From the NCBI RefSeq assembly GCF_013488225.1, contig NZ_CP041238.1, positions 2,443,501-2,507,500 on the forward strand: a stretch of 64,000 nucleotides of DNA, written 5' to 3'. Both the position numbers and the translations under genes were made by a program. This stretch comes from Sinorhizobium mexicanum (lineage in GTDB: Bacteria > Pseudomonadota > Alphaproteobacteria > Rhizobiales > Rhizobiaceae). Shown here one piece after another: positions 1-8,379 of the stretch. How positions within the stretch are numbered: the first letter of the stretch is position 1; each line of letters begins with the position of its first letter. Below the pieces are notes generated by a model, which did not search any database, was not told the DNA's origin, and saw nothing but the letters and a program-made list of their open reading frames with translations.

Positions 1-1
1 C

Positions 2-286
2 CACAATCACCTGTTCTGGATCGCTGCGCTGATCCTTGCCATGATCGAATTTCCGGATTTTGCCTCGCCCATCAAGTCGATGGCTCGCTCGCTCGCCAGG
101 ATTGCCCGCCGCGACGAAAGGGATGCCCGCGAGCTGCAAGAGGGTGGAGCTCCGGCCGCGGAGCCTCCGCCGAAAATGCCGCCAGAAGCGCCCCCACCGG
201 GAGCGCCAAGGGGCGAAGGGTCGCAATGGGTGCCGCTCGAGGTCGCGCAGGCGCAGAGCGATGACAAGATCGAGCGCAGGAGGTGA
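2..286 (+). CDS. 3' part of a small membrane protein paired with HlyD (5' truncated)
   Basis: The frame is open from the window edge, so the N-terminus is missing. The visible 94 residues start with a hydrophobic stretch (FWIAALILAMIEF), followed by an Arg-rich segment and a Pro/Ala-rich hydrophilic tail. It ends three bases before the ATG of the HlyD gene, whose AGGAGG ribosome-binding site lies inside its last codons, so the two are probably co-translated. E. coli pairs a small DUF3302 membrane protein (YiaW) with an HlyD protein (YiaV). That arrangement suggests the same role here, but the visible residues do not prove the family. Confidence 0.5.
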   Translation, partial: HNHLFWIAALILAMIEFPDFASPIKSMARSLARIARRDERDARELQEGGAPAAEPPPKMPPEAPPPGAPRGEGSQWVPLEVAQAQSDDKIERRR

Positions 287-289
287 GCC

Positions 290-1519
290 ATGCTGGAATT
301 TCTGATTTGCTCGATGCTCACCATTTTTCCCGACTTCCTGTTCCGCCGCTTCGTCCAGGGCAAGCGCGTCGGCCGTGAGATCAACCTCTATTCGATGTGG
401 TTCGAGCTGCGCTACGGCATCACCGCCTGCGTGATCCTCACCGTTTCGCTGATCACGATGATCTTCTACTTCCACCCCTCTACGACGAATGTCACCGCCG
501 TGTTCCGCACCGTCACCATCCTGCCGGAGTCGAACGGTCGCGTCGCCGAAGTCTTCGTCGGCACCAACGAGAAGGTCGCGGCCGGTGCGCCGCTTTTCCG
601 TCTCGACAACACCGAGCAGCAGGCCGCGCTTGAAACCGCACGCCGCCGCGTCGCGGAAATCGAAGCCGAAACAACCGTGGCGCAGAGCGAGCTCGCCTCC
701 GCCGACGGCCTGATCGCGCAGGCCGAGGGCGCCTATCTCCAGGCGCAGAACGAACTGCAGACGCAGGTCGAATTGAACCAGCGCAACCCCAACATCGTCG
801 CAAGACGCGAAATCGAGCGGCTGCAGGTCGCAGCCGACGGCCGCAAGGGCGCGCTCGCCGCCGCCGTTTCGAACAAGCAGACGCTGCAGACGAAGATCTC
901 CTCGCTGCTGCCGGCGCAGAAGGCAAGCGCCGAGGCGGCGCTCGCGCAGGCGCAGGTGGATCTCGACAAGACGACCGTGCGCGCCGGCGTGGCCGGCACC
1001 GTGCAGCAATTCTCGCTTCGACCCGGCGACGTCGTCAATCCGATGATCCGCTCTGCCGGCATCCTCGTGCCGGAAGAACGGCGCATCGGCCTTATCGCCG
1101 GCTTCGGCCAGATCGAGGCGCAGGTGATGAAGAAAGGGATGATCGCCGAGGCGACCTGCATCGGCAAACCCTTCACCATCATTCCGATGGTGGTCACCGA
1201 GGTCCAGGACGTCATCGCCGCCGGCCAGTACCGGCCGACGGACCAACTCGTCGACGTCCAGCAACTGGCACGTCCCGGCACGCTGACGACCTATCTGGAA
1301 CCGCTCTTCCAGGGCCAGCTGTTCGATATCCCGCCCGGCAGCAGCTGCATTGCCAACGCCTATACCAGCAATCACGACGCCCTGCATGAGCCCGGCATCA
1401 GCACGTGGCGGTGGACGTACCTGCACGTCATCGACACGGTCGGTCTGGTGCACGCGGCGATCCTCCGGCTGCAGGCGCTGCTCTTGCCCGTCCAGACCCT
1501 GGTGCTGACGGGCCATTGA
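290..1519 (+). CDS. HlyD-family membrane fusion (periplasmic adaptor) protein
   Basis: A 409-residue protein with one N-terminal membrane segment (about residues 45-62). A lipoyl/barrel half follows (ILPESNGRVAEVFVGTNEKV, about 80-110). An Ala/Glu/Gln-rich coiled-coil hairpin spans about 110-230, then the returning barrel half (TTVRAGVAGTVQQFSLRPGD). This is the layout of HlyD/EmrA/YibH-type adaptors that link an inner-membrane exporter to the outer envelope. The ATG at 290 follows AGGAGGTGAGCC. No ABC or MFS exporter and no TolC gene is adjacent, so the substrate is unknown. The transporter partner may lie left of the window or be the small truncated gene just upstream. Confidence 0.85.
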   Translation: MLEFLICSMLTIFPDFLFRRFVQGKRVGREINLYSMWFELRYGITACVILTVSLITMIFYFHPSTTNVTAVFRTVTILPESNGRVAEVFVGTNEKVAAGAPLFRLDNTEQQAALETARRRVAEIEAETTVAQSELASADGLIAQAEGAYLQAQNELQTQVELNQRNPNIVARREIERLQVAADGRKGALAAAVSNKQTLQTKISSLLPAQKASAEAALAQAQVDLDKTTVRAGVAGTVQQFSLRPGDVVNPMIRSAGILVPEERRIGLIAGFGQIEAQVMKKGMIAEATCIGKPFTIIPMVVTEVQDVIAAGQYRPTDQLVDVQQLARPGTLTTYLEPLFQGQLFDIPPGSSCIANAYTSNHDALHEPGISTWRWTYLHVIDTVGLVHAAILRLQALLLPVQTLVLTGH

Positions 1520-1534
1520 TCCGGAGGCGATGGG

Positions 1535-3235
1535 ATGCAGCTCACACTCCCTCGCCTGCCGCTGATTGCCAACCTTGCCGGCTACCAGGCGAGTTGGCTG
1601 CGCAACGACGTTTCCGCCGGGCTCGCCATCGCGGCGGTCGGCCTTCCGAGCGCCATCGCCTATCCGGCCATCGCCGGCCTGCCGCCGGAGACCGGCCTTT
1701 ACGCCAGCATCACGCCGCTTATCGCCTATGCCCTCTTCGGCCCGTCGCGGCGCCTGATCGTCGGACCGGACGCCGCGACCATGACGGTGTTGGCTGCGGC
1801 GCTCACCACGGTCTATGCGGTGCCCGGCGTCACCGCAGATCGGGTCACCGTGGCCGCGTTGCTGGCGCTCGCCGTTGGCGCCCTGTGCCTGATCGCTCGC
1901 GCCGTGCGGCTCGGCGTGCTTGCGACTTTCCTGTCGCGCCCGATCCTGATCGGCTTTTTTGCCGGCATCTCGCTTTCGATCCTGATCGGCCAGATCGACC
2001 GGGTCACCGGCATCGACATCGAATCTGAGGGCCTGATCGCCCCCGTGCTCGAACTTGTCAGCAAGGCCAGTTCGATCCATTGGCCTTCGCTGCTGCTTGC
2101 CGCGGCGTCTTTCGCGCTCCTGCAGGCGGCGCGCGCCATGCAATCGCGCATTCCCGGGCCGGTGCTGGTTGTCGCGCTCGCCGTCTTGCTGTCGGCGCTG
2201 TTCAATTTCGAGGGATACGGCATCAAGGTCGTCGGCGACATCCCGCGCGGCCTGCCATCGCTGACCTTGCCACCGGTCTCCGGTCTCCCCTTCCAATCGC
2301 TGCTGCTCGGCGCCGGCGCCATCTTTCTGGTGAGCTTCGGCTCGGGCATCATCGCCGCCCGCAGCTTTGGGGCCAAGGGTGGCTACCTGGTTGATCCCAA
2401 CCGCGAACTCGAAGGCTTCGGCGCTGCGAACATTGCCGCCGGCCTCTTCGGAACCTTCCCCGTTACGGCTTCGGACTCGCGCACGGCGGTGAATTTCAGC
2501 GTCGGCGGCCGATCTCAGATCGCGAGCATCGTGGCGGCCGCGGCGCTGATGGCGGTTCTGCTCTACTTCGGCGACGTCCTGCGCATCCTGCCGATCCCCA
2601 CGCTCGGTGCGGTGCTGGTGGCAACCGCGCTCAGCCTGATCGATATTTCCGCCCTCAAAGAGATCTGGCGCATCAGCCGCATCGAATTCGCATTCGCGCT
2701 GATCGCGATGTCCGGGCCGATCAGCTTCGGCGTTCTCGAAGGCGTGGTCACGGCAATCGCCGCGACGCTCGTCTACGTATTGCACAAGACGATGTTTCCG
2801 CGCGACGCCCTGCTCGGCCGGCTCGCTGGCCATGACGGCTTCTACAAGCTCCACCGCAACCAGGCCGCGCGGCCGGTGCCCGGCTTCGCCGTCTTCATGG
2901 TCCAGGGCAGCCTTCTCTTCTTCAACACCGACTATGTCCGGGAGCGCCTGCGCGCCGTGATCCATGAACTGCCCGCGGATACCCGCTGGTTTGTGATGGA
3001 TGCGAGCGCCATCGCCCAGGTCGACAGTTCGGCAGCGGCCATGCTCGACGAGGTCCATGACGATCTCGGCAGGCGCGGCATCGCGCTTGCAATCGCCGAG
3101 CTGCATTTCGAAGCGCGCGAGATTCTCGAACGGGCCGGCGTGATCGCAAAGATCGGCGCCAACATGATCTTCGAGGATCTCGATGACGCGCTGGACGCCT
3201 TCGATAAAAGCAATGCGGAGAAAGCGGCGCAGTAG
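1535..3235 (+). CDS. SulP-family inorganic anion transporter with STAS domain
   Basis: 566 residues. The N-terminal ~420 residues are a multi-spanning SulP/SLC26 transport domain, with the family's early signature (VGLPSAIAYPAIAGLPPETG, about residues 36-55) and GPSRRLIVGPDAATM after it. A C-terminal STAS domain (about 440-550) contains DASAIAQVDSSAAAMLDEV, where the Asp-Ser-Ser lies in the usual phosphorylation/anti-sigma-like loop. The family moves sulfate, bicarbonate or related anions across the inner membrane; the substrate cannot be told from sequence. It begins 15 bases after the HlyD stop with GGAGGCGATGGG before the ATG, so it may share that transcript. Confidence 0.9.
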   Translation: MQLTLPRLPLIANLAGYQASWLRNDVSAGLAIAAVGLPSAIAYPAIAGLPPETGLYASITPLIAYALFGPSRRLIVGPDAATMTVLAAALTTVYAVPGVTADRVTVAALLALAVGALCLIARAVRLGVLATFLSRPILIGFFAGISLSILIGQIDRVTGIDIESEGLIAPVLELVSKASSIHWPSLLLAAASFALLQAARAMQSRIPGPVLVVALAVLLSALFNFEGYGIKVVGDIPRGLPSLTLPPVSGLPFQSLLLGAGAIFLVSFGSGIIAARSFGAKGGYLVDPNRELEGFGAANIAAGLFGTFPVTASDSRTAVNFSVGGRSQIASIVAAAALMAVLLYFGDVLRILPIPTLGAVLVATALSLIDISALKEIWRISRIEFAFALIAMSGPISFGVLEGVVTAIAATLVYVLHKTMFPRDALLGRLAGHDGFYKLHRNQAARPVPGFAVFMVQGSLLFFNTDYVRERLRAVIHELPADTRWFVMDASAIAQVDSSAAAMLDEVHDDLGRRGIALAIAELHFEAREILERAGVIAKIGANMIFEDLDDALDAFDKSNAEKAAQ

Positions 3236-3305
3236 AGCCGTCCTCCGCTGCGCCGACGTCACAACCGTTGAAAACAAGCATGCAACCGCCAGATGGGAGA
3301 GCAGC

Positions 3306-4172
3306 ATGGCCAAGAACGGGAAGAACGGCAAAAAGGACAAGAATAAAAACAAGGACAAGGCAACGGACAGAAAAGTCGCCGAACTGCACGAGACGGCGGC
3401 GAAGTCGAGCGGCGACTATGCCAAGGAACTCAGCCGGCTTCACGTCGAACTCGCCCATCTCCAGGCCTGGGTGAAGAAGACTGGAGCCCGCGTCGTCATC
3501 GTGTTCGAGGGCCGTGACGCGGCTGGCAAGGGCGGCGTGATCAAGCGGCTCACCGAGTGCGTCAGCCCGCGCGTCTTCCGCGTCGTCGCCCTGCCCGCGC
3601 CGACAGACCGGGAGAAGACGCAGATCTACATGCAGCGCTATATCCAGCACCTGCCGGCGGCCGGCGAGGTCGTGATCTTCGATCGCTCCTGGTATAACCG
3701 CCCCGGCGTCGAGCGCGTCATGGGCTTCTGCACCGAAGAGAAGGCGCGGCGCTTCCTTGAACTTGCACCGCGCTTCGAGGCGGCAATGATCGAGAGCGGC
3801 ATCGTCCTGCTCAAATATTTCCTCGATGTCAGCGAAGAGGAACAGGAACGGCGTTTCCGCCAACGCGTGGACGACCCGACCCGCCAGTGGAAATTAAGCC
3901 CGATGGACGTCGAATCCTATCGCCGCTGGTGGGACTATACCCGAGCCTATGACGAGATGATCCGCATGACCGATACCGACTTTGCCCCCTGGTGGATCGT
4001 GCCCTCCAACGACAAGAAGCGGGCGCGCATCAACTGCATCTCGCACATCCTGGCCTCGATCCCCTATGAGCGGGTGAAGTTCCCGGAACCCGAGTTCGGC
4101 AAGCGGCAGAAGCGCCCGAACGACTACGTCGACGACACGCATATCCGCCGGACCGTGCCGGACGTTTTCTGA
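3306..4172 (+). CDS. ppk2: Polyphosphate kinase 2 (PPK2 family)
   Basis: 288 residues, single-domain PPK2. A Lys-rich N-terminal tail (residues 2-22) precedes the P-loop kinase core: Walker A GRDAAGKGG at 69-77, Walker B VVIFDRSWYNR at about 122-132, and the lid motif region RRFRQRVDDPTRQWKLSP. PPK2 enzymes use polyphosphate to phosphorylate nucleoside diphosphates or monophosphates, or run in reverse. One domain of this length fits the class I, NDP-using type. The ATG at 3306 is preferred over in-frame starts further upstream because GGGAGAGCAGC precedes it and the earlier starts overlap the SulP gene. Cytoplasmic. Confidence 0.93.
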   Translation: MAKNGKNGKKDKNKNKDKATDRKVAELHETAAKSSGDYAKELSRLHVELAHLQAWVKKTGARVVIVFEGRDAAGKGGVIKRLTECVSPRVFRVVALPAPTDREKTQIYMQRYIQHLPAAGEVVIFDRSWYNRPGVERVMGFCTEEKARRFLELAPRFEAAMIESGIVLLKYFLDVSEEEQERRFRQRVDDPTRQWKLSPMDVESYRRWWDYTRAYDEMIRMTDTDFAPWWIVPSNDKKRARINCISHILASIPYERVKFPEPEFGKRQKRPNDYVDDTHIRRTVPDVF

Positions 4173-4187
4173 TCGGAGGCGCCTGCT

Positions 4188-4292
4188 ACTGCATGTTTCC
4201 TTAAATCGTAACCGATTTAAGGATAAAAACATGCAGCAATTCAAAGTGCTACAGCGTCCTTTGCGCGTCTGATAAGACGCGCGGCGCTGTAG
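4188..4292 (+). repeat. RIME1-like intergenic repeat, full copy
   Basis: About 105 bp made of two palindromes. The first is an A+T-richer stem (GCATGTTTCCTTAAATCG ... TTTAAGGATAAAAACATGC). The second is the stem around GCGCGTCTGATAAGACGCGC, closed by CTACAGCG and CGCTGTAG. The same pattern recurs at 16.8, 44.9, 49.4, 52.5, 53.2 and 53.6 kb. Confidence 0.8.
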
Positions 4293-4327
4293 CCGCATCT
4301 GCGTGCAGGCGCGCCGCCCGCGGCGAC

Positions 4328-4798
4328 TCAGGCCTTGTCGGGCGACCAGTCCAGGAAGAAGCCGACATCGCCCGGCATGCCGCCGGGGAAATTGATGATC
4401 ATCGCCTTCAGCTTGTAGCCCTGCGGCTTGCCGAATTCCTGGTAGCGTTCGTAGAACTCCTTGGCCTTGCCCTGCAGCGTTTGCGGCCAGTCGCGATCGG
4501 CGCTGTTGATCGCCCGGCCGCTGTCTGTGCAGAGCGAGGACGGGAAGCTGTAGACCATGGCTTCGAACTTGCCGTCCTTGACCGCGTTGGCGACCAGGCG
4601 GCGAACTACGGCGACTTCCTGCTCCGTCACGTGTTTCTCGAGGAAATCGGCGGCGAAGTCGGCAAGCTTCTGTTCCTGCACCGAGCGCAGCTTGCGCTCC
4701 TTCTCCATTTCCGCCATCTCCCGCTCAAGCATTTGCATGCGAAGCTGCTCGGCGCTGATCGGTGCTTCGTTCGAAGCGGATTCTTTGTTTTCCGGCAT
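4328..4798 (-). CDS. Hypothetical soluble protein
   Basis: 156 residues, not recognised. It has a charged, probably helical/coiled-coil N-terminal third (AEQLRMQMLEREMAEMEKER), then a compact mixed region that ends FPGGMPGDVGFFLDWSPDKA. There is no signal peptide or membrane segment. The ATG at 4798 is preceded on the minus strand by TTGAGGAGG at good spacing; the in-frame TTG further upstream is part of that ribosome-binding site and is rejected as start. It is a single gene flanked by a RIME repeat downstream and a 430-bp intergenic region upstream. Confidence 0.7.
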   Translation of the reverse strand: MPENKESASNEAPISAEQLRMQMLEREMAEMEKERKLRSVQEQKLADFAADFLEKHVTEQEVAVVRRLVANAVKDGKFEAMVYSFPSSLCTDSGRAINSADRDWPQTLQGKAKEFYERYQEFGKPQGYKLKAMIINFPGGMPGDVGFFLDWSPDKA

Positions 4799-5165
4799 CC
4801 TGTTGATCCTCCTCAAGTCTATGGGAACGCTATCGGGGACGAATTGCGGACCATCTGGTTACGTCGAATATGCTTTCCAGCTCGTCGAAGTATATCTCTC
4901 ATTTGTGAATAAGATAATTCGGTCATCGTCGGTAAAAAATAAGCAAAAAAGATTGATTGCAAAAAATGAAATTCTGTCGATCGACAAGATATTACGATCG
5001 TGCTGCGCCCGCATCAACTTGGAGATCGTGAAGGCTTTTGCCGACAGCGCCTGTGCGTACTCTCTCGTCTTGTTAAGGCCGCAACGGTCATGGAAAGAAT
5101 TTGAACGAATACTACCGCCACGCAGGCATCATGACAAGCATAGCGTCGACGTCGATCCCATATCC
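4799..5165. other. Intergenic region without a gene, A+T-richer than its neighbours
   Basis: Separates two divergent genes. No convincing coding frame is seen. The stretch from about 4900 to 5000 is unusually A/T-rich for this window and may contain the promoter of the minus-strand gene. The right end carries the promoter/operator listed separately. Confidence 0.5.
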
Positions 5166-5195
5166 TTGACATCGTGTCACTGTCAGGGATATCTT
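5166..5195 (+). promoter_or_regulatory. Sigma-70-like promoter for the zinc-finger/HTH gene
   Basis: A perfect TTGACA at 5166-5171, followed after 18 bases by TATCTT at 5190-5195, about 35 bases before the ATG at 5231. The -10 box lies inside the left arm of the palindrome at 5181-5217, so occupation of the palindrome should block this promoter. Confidence 0.55.
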
Positions 5196-5217
5196 GACTG
5201 TCAAGGTATCCCTGACA
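5181..5217. promoter_or_regulatory. Long palindromic operator, probable autoregulation site
   Basis: Left arm TGTCAGGGATATCTTGA (5181-5197), three-base centre CTG, right arm TCAAGGTATCCCTGACA (5201-5217). The arms are complementary at 16 of 17 positions. It lies between the -10 box and the start codon of a gene encoding an HTH protein, so negative autoregulation is the simplest inference. As RNA it could also form a 5'UTR hairpin. Confidence 0.6.
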
Positions 5218-5230
5218 CAAGGATGCGACG

Positions 5231-5626
5231 ATGAGTGCCAATCCGGAAGTGTCCGAGCCACGCGCCTCGACGGCGGATCTGCCGCAAACGGAAACCTACT
5301 ATTGCTCCTTCTGTCTGCGACCGAGTGACGAGGTCGAAAAGCTGGTGGCGGGCCACGGCCGGATCTTCATCTGCGACGAGTGTGTTGCGACCTGCAACGA
5401 CTACATCTTGACCGGGAAATCCGACCGCCCGCCCCGCGCGCCCTTGGAAAAAGCGCCGACGGAAAGGCTGCTCGCCCTTCTGAAGCCGATCGAGGAGACG
5501 GTCGAGGGCAAGAGCAACCAGCTCCAATCCGTCGTGGAAACGCTCCGGTCGCGGCGCGTCAGCTGGGCCCATATCGGCCAGGCGCTCGGCATATCTCGGC
5601 AAGCCGCGTGGGAGCGGTTTTCCTAG
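5231..5626 (+). CDS. ClpX-type C4 zinc finger protein with C-terminal HTH
   Basis: 131 residues. An unordered N-terminus leads into a ClpX-type zinc-binding domain with Cys25, Cys28, Cys48 and Cys51 (CSFC ... CDEC), the module that ClpX uses for dimerisation and for substrate/adaptor binding. There is no AAA+ domain. A helical linker (about 75-105) leads to a helix-turn-helix near the end ([20 protein letters not shown], 111-130). It is therefore probably a DNA-binding regulator that borrowed the ClpX finger. AAGGA precedes the ATG. The strong palindrome over its own promoter suggests autoregulation. Targets and any link to ClpXP are unknown. Confidence 0.8.
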   Translation: MSANPEVSEPRASTADLPQTETYYCSFCLRPSDEVEKLVAGHGRIFICDECVATCNDYILTGKSDRPPRAPLEKAPTERLLALLKPIEETVEGKSNQLQSVVETLRSRRVSWAHIGQALGISRQAAWERFS

Positions 5627-5689
5627 AGCGTTCCGCTTGCATTCATCGCTTCAACAAGACGGTAAACGCTCGATGCCCCGCCCGGCCGC

Positions 5690-6157
5690 TTATGCCGCCG
5701 GGCTTCCAGCCTTTTGGCGGTATTCCTTCAGCAGCCCCTCATAGGCTTCCAAGGGCGGCAGCGCCGCGTAGCTGTGAATGGCGGGCGTCGTCGCCCAGGC
5801 CAGTTTCTCGCTCGTCCAGGTTTCGATGAAGGGCATGAACCAGCCCGGATCGTCGAGCATCGTTGCGCGGACGTTGACGAACCAGTCCATGCCCTCCGGC
5901 CGTGTGAACATCCAGCTCATGCAGTGCGGGCAGAAATAGTGCCGGGTCGCGCCGTGCAGGCCGCCGATCACCGGCTCGCCCTTCGTCACGGCAAACCCTT
6001 CGCTCGGGATCGCGACACTCAGCGAGAAGGCGCTGCCGGTCATCTGCTGGCAGCCGGTGCAATGGCAGGCCATGGTGAGCAGCGGCGGAGCGCTGACCTT
6101 GAACCGCACCCCGCCGCAGCGGCATCCTCCCTCCCAGGGCAAGCTGTTCTTGTTCAT
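5690..6157 (-). CDS. GFA-family (CENP-V/GFA domain) zinc protein
   Basis: 155 residues with the GFA domain pattern of paired zinc ligands: CRCG near residues 12-15, CHCTGC near 31-36 and CPHC in the middle. The family was founded on a glutathione-dependent formaldehyde-activating protein, but most members have no proven reaction. Usual length, no signal peptide. This is one of three unrelated-context GFA genes in the window (others at 48.0 and 59.8 kb). It lies 45 bases downstream of the DUF924 gene on the same strand and may be co-transcribed with it. Confidence 0.88.
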   Translation of the reverse strand: MNKNSLPWEGGCRCGGVRFKVSAPPLLTMACHCTGCQQMTGSAFSLSVAIPSEGFAVTKGEPVIGGLHGATRHYFCPHCMSWMFTRPEGMDWFVNVRATMLDDPGWFMPFIETWTSEKLAWATTPAIHSYAALPPLEAYEGLLKEYRQKAGSPAA

Positions 6158-6202
6158 GGTGTCCTCCGTCGATGTCGTCTGGCAATGCGTGCGCCGAGGC
6201 GC

Positions 6203-6763
6203 TTAGAACCCCGCGCCCGGCTGCGCCAGATATTCCTCCTCGGCCGCAGTCGAGACACGGCCGAGGATGGCGTTGCGGTGCGGAAAGCGGCCGAATTGCT
6301 CGATCACCTGGCGGTGGCGGATGGCATAATCGAGATAGTCGGCATCGCCGAGCTCGGTGAAGAGTTTCACCGCCATCGTCTGGTCGGTCAGGTTTTCCGA
6401 ATGCTCGAAGGGTAGGTAGAAGAAGGCGCGCCATTCCTTCGGTACCGCGAGATCCGCGCTGGCGCCGACGGCGAGCTTCGCCTCGCGCAGCGCCAGGCAA
6501 TCTGTGGCGAAAGCGAGCGGCGAGGCGCGGTACATGTTGCGCGGCAACTGGTCGAAGACAAGAACGGCCGCGAGCCAGTGTTCGGGTGTTGCCCGCCAGG
6601 CGTCGTCGAGCTTTCTCGAAAGCGCCAGGTGCGAGGCCTGGAAGCGTTGCATGCATTGCCGGTCGAGTTCTGCGCTCGGCGTGAACCACTGGTCGTAGGA
6701 AAGCTCCGTGAACCAGAATTTCAGGACCTCTTCCGGTGTGCAGATCGCGATCTCATCAGTCAT
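6203..6763 (-). CDS. DUF924 family protein
   Basis: 186 residues, all-helical TPR-like family of unknown function. Diagnostic pieces are VLKFWFTEL near the N-terminus, LAAVLVFDQLPRNMYR in the middle, FYLPFEHSENLTDQ, and FGRFPHRNAILGR near the C-terminus. Cytoplasmic. It precedes the GFA gene on the minus strand. Confidence 0.9.
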   Translation of the reverse strand: MTDEIAICTPEEVLKFWFTELSYDQWFTPSAELDRQCMQRFQASHLALSRKLDDAWRATPEHWLAAVLVFDQLPRNMYRASPLAFATDCLALREAKLAVGASADLAVPKEWRAFFYLPFEHSENLTDQTMAVKLFTELGDADYLDYAIRHRQVIEQFGRFPHRNAILGRVSTAAEEEYLAQPGAGF

Positions 6764-6935
6764 TCAATGCCTCTCGTCAATTCCGGCCATCAGATAGGGG
6801 GCGATCATGCGGTTTCCACCGCCGATCGGCAATGTTCGCACCGATGCAACGCGAAGAATGCGAGCGGCACGGCGCGGGCGACGCCGGCGGCGTCAACGAA
6901 AGCCGGTGACGTCCGCGTTGTGGCGACATGTCTCC

Positions 6936-7409
6936 TCACCGCCGCTGCAGCAGCGCCCGCCCGATGGGTTTCGGCTGTTCCGCGCGCAGCACCAGCGAAG
7001 TCGTCACCGCCCCGAACCGGGCGATGGAGTCGACGATCGTTTCGAGCTCTCCGGGCGACGGAACGAGTACCTTCAGCAGGAAGCAATCCTCGCCGGTCAG
7101 CCGCAGCACTTCGACGATGTGCGGCATCTCGGCAAACTGCTTGAGACAGGGCCGGATATTTTCATGCGTCGTGCGCAGCCGGATGACCGCCATCATGCCC
7201 AGTCCGAGCGCAGCGGCATCGATGCGGGCGCCATAACCGAGAATGAGGCCCCGCTCCTCCAACCGCCTGACGCGCTCCGACGTTGCCGGCTGGGAGAGCC
7301 CCACCCGGCGCCCGAGTTCCGAAATCGCGATGCGGGCATCCTCCTGCAGCGTTTCGAGGATGGCGATGTCGGTTGGATCGAGCGTGCGAGGATTTTCTAC
7401 CAACGTCAT
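6936..7409 (-). CDS. Lrp/AsnC-family transcriptional regulator
   Basis: 157 residues of usual family length. The N-terminal winged HTH (about 12-60) reads LDPTDIAILETLQEDARIAI, then SELGRRVGLSQPATSERVRR. The C-terminal RAM/effector domain is about 75-150. It is transcribed divergently from the RBBP9-like hydrolase (start 7517) with a 107-bp shared region, so it may control that gene. The 170 bases downstream, before the DUF924 gene, show nothing recognisable. Confidence 0.92.
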   Translation of the reverse strand: MTLVENPRTLDPTDIAILETLQEDARIAISELGRRVGLSQPATSERVRRLEERGLILGYGARIDAAALGLGMMAVIRLRTTHENIRPCLKQFAEMPHIVEVLRLTGEDCFLLKVLVPSPGELETIVDSIARFGAVTTSLVLRAEQPKPIGRALLQRR

Positions 7410-7516
7410 AGGGGGGCCTTCAATTCATCGGAAGTCGGAGCTGTTTTCCGATAGTTCTGCATTCCGGGTGAAAAGAAAAGCCGTCATCCTCGCCCTGCAC
7501 AACTGTAGGAGAAATC

Positions 7517-8074
7517 ATGACGAGCATCATCATCCTGCCGGGCATCGGCGGCTCGGGCGAGGCCCACTGGCAGACGCTCTGGGAGAAAGAAGAACCGCGA
7601 ATGCAACGGTTCCGGCCGGCGAACTGGAACGAGCCGCAGCTCCCCGACTGGATTTCCGCGCTGGAGCGTTCGGTCGCCACGGCGCCCGTGCCACCGATCC
7701 TCGTGGCGCACAGCCTCGCCTGCCTCCTCGTCGCGCACTGGCAAAAGGCTTCCACGCTGCAGATCGCCGGCGCATTCCTCGTTGCGGTCCCGGATCCGCA
7801 AGGAGCCGCCTTCCCGAAAGAGGCGAAGAGCTTCGCGAACCCGCCGACCAATGCGTTTCGTTTCCCCTCCCTCATCGTCGCCAGCGCCGACGACCCCTAC
7901 GGCACCCTCGACTATGCCCGCGCCCGTGCCCGCCAATGGCAAAGCCGCCTCGTCGAAATCGGCGCATGCGGTCATATCAATGGCGAGAGCGGACTGGGTG
8001 ACTGGCCGGCAGGGCTGGATCTGCTGAGGTCGTTTGCTGCGGAATGCGCGGAGATGGCGGGACGAAGGGCCTGA
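7517..8074 (+). CDS. RBBP9/YdeN-family alpha/beta hydrolase
   Basis: 185 residues, small serine-hydrolase fold. The opening is IIILPGIGGSGEAHWQTLWE. The nucleophile elbow is AHSLAC (Ser) in place of a classic GxSxG, the acid is in ASADDPYG, and the catalytic His is in CGHING. The whole catalytic set is present, so it should be an active esterase or hydrolase of unknown substrate. AGGAG precedes the ATG. Divergent from the Lrp gene. Confidence 0.9.
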   Translation: MTSIIILPGIGGSGEAHWQTLWEKEEPRMQRFRPANWNEPQLPDWISALERSVATAPVPPILVAHSLACLLVAHWQKASTLQIAGAFLVAVPDPQGAAFPKEAKSFANPPTNAFRFPSLIVASADDPYGTLDYARARARQWQSRLVEIGACGHINGESGLGDWPAGLDLLRSFAAECAEMAGRRA

Positions 8075-8157
8075 GAAGCCGGCCGCTTGCTTGAAACTCA
8101 TTTGCGACCGGGCGAAGAATCCTCCTCACCGGCTCCTCGTCTCTGCCCCCCTCCTGC

Positions 8158-8249
8158 CGTCATCCTCGGGCTTGACCCGAGGATCCCGGCACAAGCGCCC
8201 TAACAGAGTTCCTTGGCATTGGATCCTCGGGTCAAGCCCGAGGATGACG
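8158..8249. repeat. REP-like element with perfect 29-bp inverted arms
   Basis: Left arm 8158-8186 and right arm 8221-8249 are perfect reverse complements, each starting or ending with CGTCATCCTCGGGC, around a 34-base loop. Each arm also contains its own short palindrome (CCTCGGGCTTGACCCGAGG). This dispersed type is common between alphaproteobacterial genes. It lies between convergent genes. Confidence 0.75.
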
Positions 8250-8379
8250 AAAGACGAGGTCGTGCACCGCGACCTGCGCTTACATGAGAGCGGCTTCTGG
8301 CCGTGCACCACTCAGCTGACTTGATGACGGCATTTCCAGCGCCATCTCCCGAGAAGGCACACGACGCCAGAGGCGAAGC

